From Shimwellia blattae DSM 4481 = NBRC 105725 (GTDB lineage: Bacteria; Pseudomonadota; Gammaproteobacteria; Enterobacterales; Enterobacteriaceae): a stretch of 64,000 nt of DNA. The stretch lies in contig NC_017910.1 of NCBI RefSeq assembly GCF_000262305.1, positions 2,790,001-2,854,000 of the forward strand, written 5' to 3'. Every line of letters begins with the position of its first letter. The stretch's first letter is position 1. The position numbers were made by a program, and so were the translations under genes. Below, piece after piece: positions 62,640-64,000 of the stretch. Below the pieces are notes generated by a model, which saw only the letters and a program-made list of their open reading frames with translations, searched no databases and had not been told where the DNA came from.

Positions 62640-63707
62640 ATGGAAAAACGAAAAGCACGGGCCGTGTGGCTTATTCTCGGGCTGGTGGCGGTTATCGCCG
62701 CCGGTGCATGGTGGATAATGCGCCCGGCAGGCTTACCCGAAGGGTTTGCCAGCAGTAACGGGCGCATAGAAGCAACCGAAGTGGATATCGCCACGAAGAT
62801 AGCCGGGCGTATTGCCGACATTACGGTAAAAGAGGGCCAGTTTGTACGCAAGGGCGACATTCTCGCCCATATGGATACCCGGGTACTGAACGAGCAGCGC
62901 CTGGAGGCCGCCGCCCAGATCAAAGAGGCCCAGAGCGCCGTGGCCGCCGCCCATGCCCTGCTGGCACAGCGCCAGAGCGAAATGCTGGCAAATGAGGCCA
63001 CCGTTCGCCAGCGCCAGGCCGAGCTTAATGCCTCGGCCAAGCGCCACACCCGTTCAACGGCCCTGATCAACCGGGGCGCGGTTTCCGCCCAGCAGCTGGA
63101 TGACGACCGGGCCGGGGCGGAAAGCGCCCGGGCATCCCTGGAGTCCGCCCGGGCGGATGTCTCCGCCGCCAGAGCCGCCATTGAGGCCGCACGCACCAGC
63201 ATTATTCAGGCCGAAACCCGGGTAGAAGCCGCCCAGGCCACGGAGCGGCGGATCATTGCCGATATCGATGACAGCGCGCTGAAAGCCCCGCGGGATGGCC
63301 GGATCCAGTACCGGATAGCCGAGCCCGGCGAGGTGTTGTCTGCCGGGGGCCGGGTGCTGAGCATGGTGGATTTGTCCGACGTGTATATGACCTTCTTCCT
63401 GCCGACCAGCCAGGCGGGTGTACTGGCGCTGGGTAGCGAGGCGCGCCTGATCCTTGACGCCGCCCCCGGCCTGCCCATTCCCGCAACGATAAGTTTCGTG
63501 GCAAGTGTGGCGCAGTTTACCCCCAAAACCGTCGAAACCAGCGACGAGCGGTTAAAGCTGATGTTCCGGATCAAAGCGCGTATTCCGCCGGAGCTGCTGG
63601 CAGAGCACCTGGAATATGTGAAAACCGGGCTCCCGGGTATGGCTTACGTGCGGCTGGATAACCAGCAACCCTGGCCGGAGAATCTGACCGTGAGGCCCTG
63701 GCAATGA
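62640..63707 (+). CDS. yhiI: HlyD-family membrane fusion protein YhiI
   Basis: 355 residues, the E. coli length. One N-terminal membrane helix, lipoyl-like half-motifs around a long Ala/Gln/Arg coiled coil (about 95-215) and a beta-barrel domain. Strong identity to YhiI (GRIEATEVDIATKIAGRI, SDVYMTFFLPTSQAG, FVASVAQFTPKTVETSDERLKLMF). It pairs with the RbbA ABC transporter, overlapping it by four bases. Confidence 0.92.
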   Translation: MEKRKARAVWLILGLVAVIAAGAWWIMRPAGLPEGFASSNGRIEATEVDIATKIAGRIADITVKEGQFVRKGDILAHMDTRVLNEQRLEAAAQIKEAQSAVAAAHALLAQRQSEMLANEATVRQRQAELNASAKRHTRSTALINRGAVSAQQLDDDRAGAESARASLESARADVSAARAAIEAARTSIIQAETRVEAAQATERRIIADIDDSALKAPRDGRIQYRIAEPGEVLSAGGRVLSMVDLSDVYMTFFLPTSQAGVLALGSEARLILDAAPGLPIPATISFVASVAQFTPKTVETSDERLKLMFRIKARIPPELLAEHLEYVKTGLPGMAYVRLDNQQPWPENLTVRPWQ

Positions 63708-64000
63708 ACCCGGTGCAGGGCCATGAGCCCCACCCGCCGATAGCCATACTCGACGGGGTCAGCCAGCACTTTGGTGCCACCACCGCGCTGAATAATATTT
63801 CGGTGCGGATCCCGTCGCGCTGTATGGTCGGGCTTATCGGCCCGGACGGGGTCGGCAAATCCAGCCTGCTGTCGCTGATTGCCGGTGCCCGCGCAATCGA
63901 AAGCGGCAACGTGCTGGTGCTGGGCGGCGACATGCGCGATGCGGCCCACCGGCGCGCCGTCTGCCCGAAAATCGCCTGGATGCCGCAGGGGCTGGGAAAG
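63704..64000 (+). CDS. rbbA: Ribosome-associated ABC ATPase RbbA, N-terminal part (cut by window end)
   Basis: 99 codons are visible. The first ABC domain carries Walker A GPDGVGKSS and the RbbA-like stretch VLGGDMRDAAHRRAVCPKIAW. The full protein in E. coli has two ABC domains and a membrane permease part. Coupled to yhiI by ATGA. Confidence 0.88.
   Translation, partial: MNPVQGHEPHPPIAILDGVSQHFGATTALNNISVRIPSRCMVGLIGPDGVGKSSLLSLIAGARAIESGNVLVLGGDMRDAAHRRAVCPKIAWMPQGLGK

Noticed and set aside
1..64000. CRISPR arrays, IS elements, integrases, tRNA genes or prophage genes
   Set aside because: No regularly spaced repeats, transposase-like proteins, terminal repeats or cloverleaf sequences were seen on reading either strand.

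Overview
The window is chromosomal DNA from a member of the Enterobacteriaceae with fairly high GC. Almost every protein in the first half aligns by eye, nearly end to end, with an Escherichia coli or Salmonella protein. The gene order from miaB to rna (bases 1-30126) is the E. coli 14-15 min region read in the opposite direction. An intact cobD beside cobC (cobalamin synthesis, as in Salmonella) and gene content unlike E. coli after rna suggest a non-Escherichia genus. Shimwellia or a relative is a guess, not something the sequence proves.

Bases 1-30126 are a housekeeping block. It holds the miaB end, ybeZ-ybeY-corC-lnt (heat-shock, ribosome and lipoprotein functions), the glutamate/aspartate importer gltI-[sroC]-gltJKL, ybeL, leuS-lptE-holA-nadD, divergent cobD/cobC, rsfS-rlmH-mrdA-mrdB-rlpA-dacA (cell elongation), ybeD-lipB, lipA (lipoate), tatE, ybeM, crcB, cspE, pagP, dcuC and rna. 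Compared with E. coli, ybeF is missing between lipB and lipA, and the cit/dpi citrate genes are missing between dcuC and rna.

Bases 30127-57400 separate rna from rnk, which are neighbours in E. coli. This stretch of about 27 kb carries a small His/Lys-rich lipoprotein, the L-lactate operon lldPRD, the selenocysteine formate dehydrogenase-N operon fdnGHI, a general porin with an altered constriction loop, tauABCD, an orphan CusC-type outer-membrane channel, a LysR/AEC-transporter pair, yicL, a two-gene unit (DUF2236 oxygenase-like plus nitronate monooxygenase-like), an AT-rich patch with an unknown small protein and a ToxR-like/FidL-like regulator pair facing about 900 bases without a gene, and an MFS transporter with a 2-hydroxyacid dehydrogenase.

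Bases 57399-64000 hold rnk, ppk-ppx (polyphosphate), an NfsA-like nitroreductase, and yhiI followed by the start of rbbA, cut by the window end.

Regulation can be read at several sites. The gltI leader carries sigma-54-like and NtrC-like elements, a GcvB-type CA-rich target and, downstream of gltI, the GcvB sponge SroC. The lld promoter has two LldR palindromes 126 bp apart with an ArcA-like box between them. fdnG has NarL- and FNR-like sites and a SECIS hairpin after its in-frame UGA. No tRNA, rRNA, CRISPR array, IS element, prophage or integrase was seen. I did not find a clearly new multi-gene system. The least explained segment is 52041-54949.
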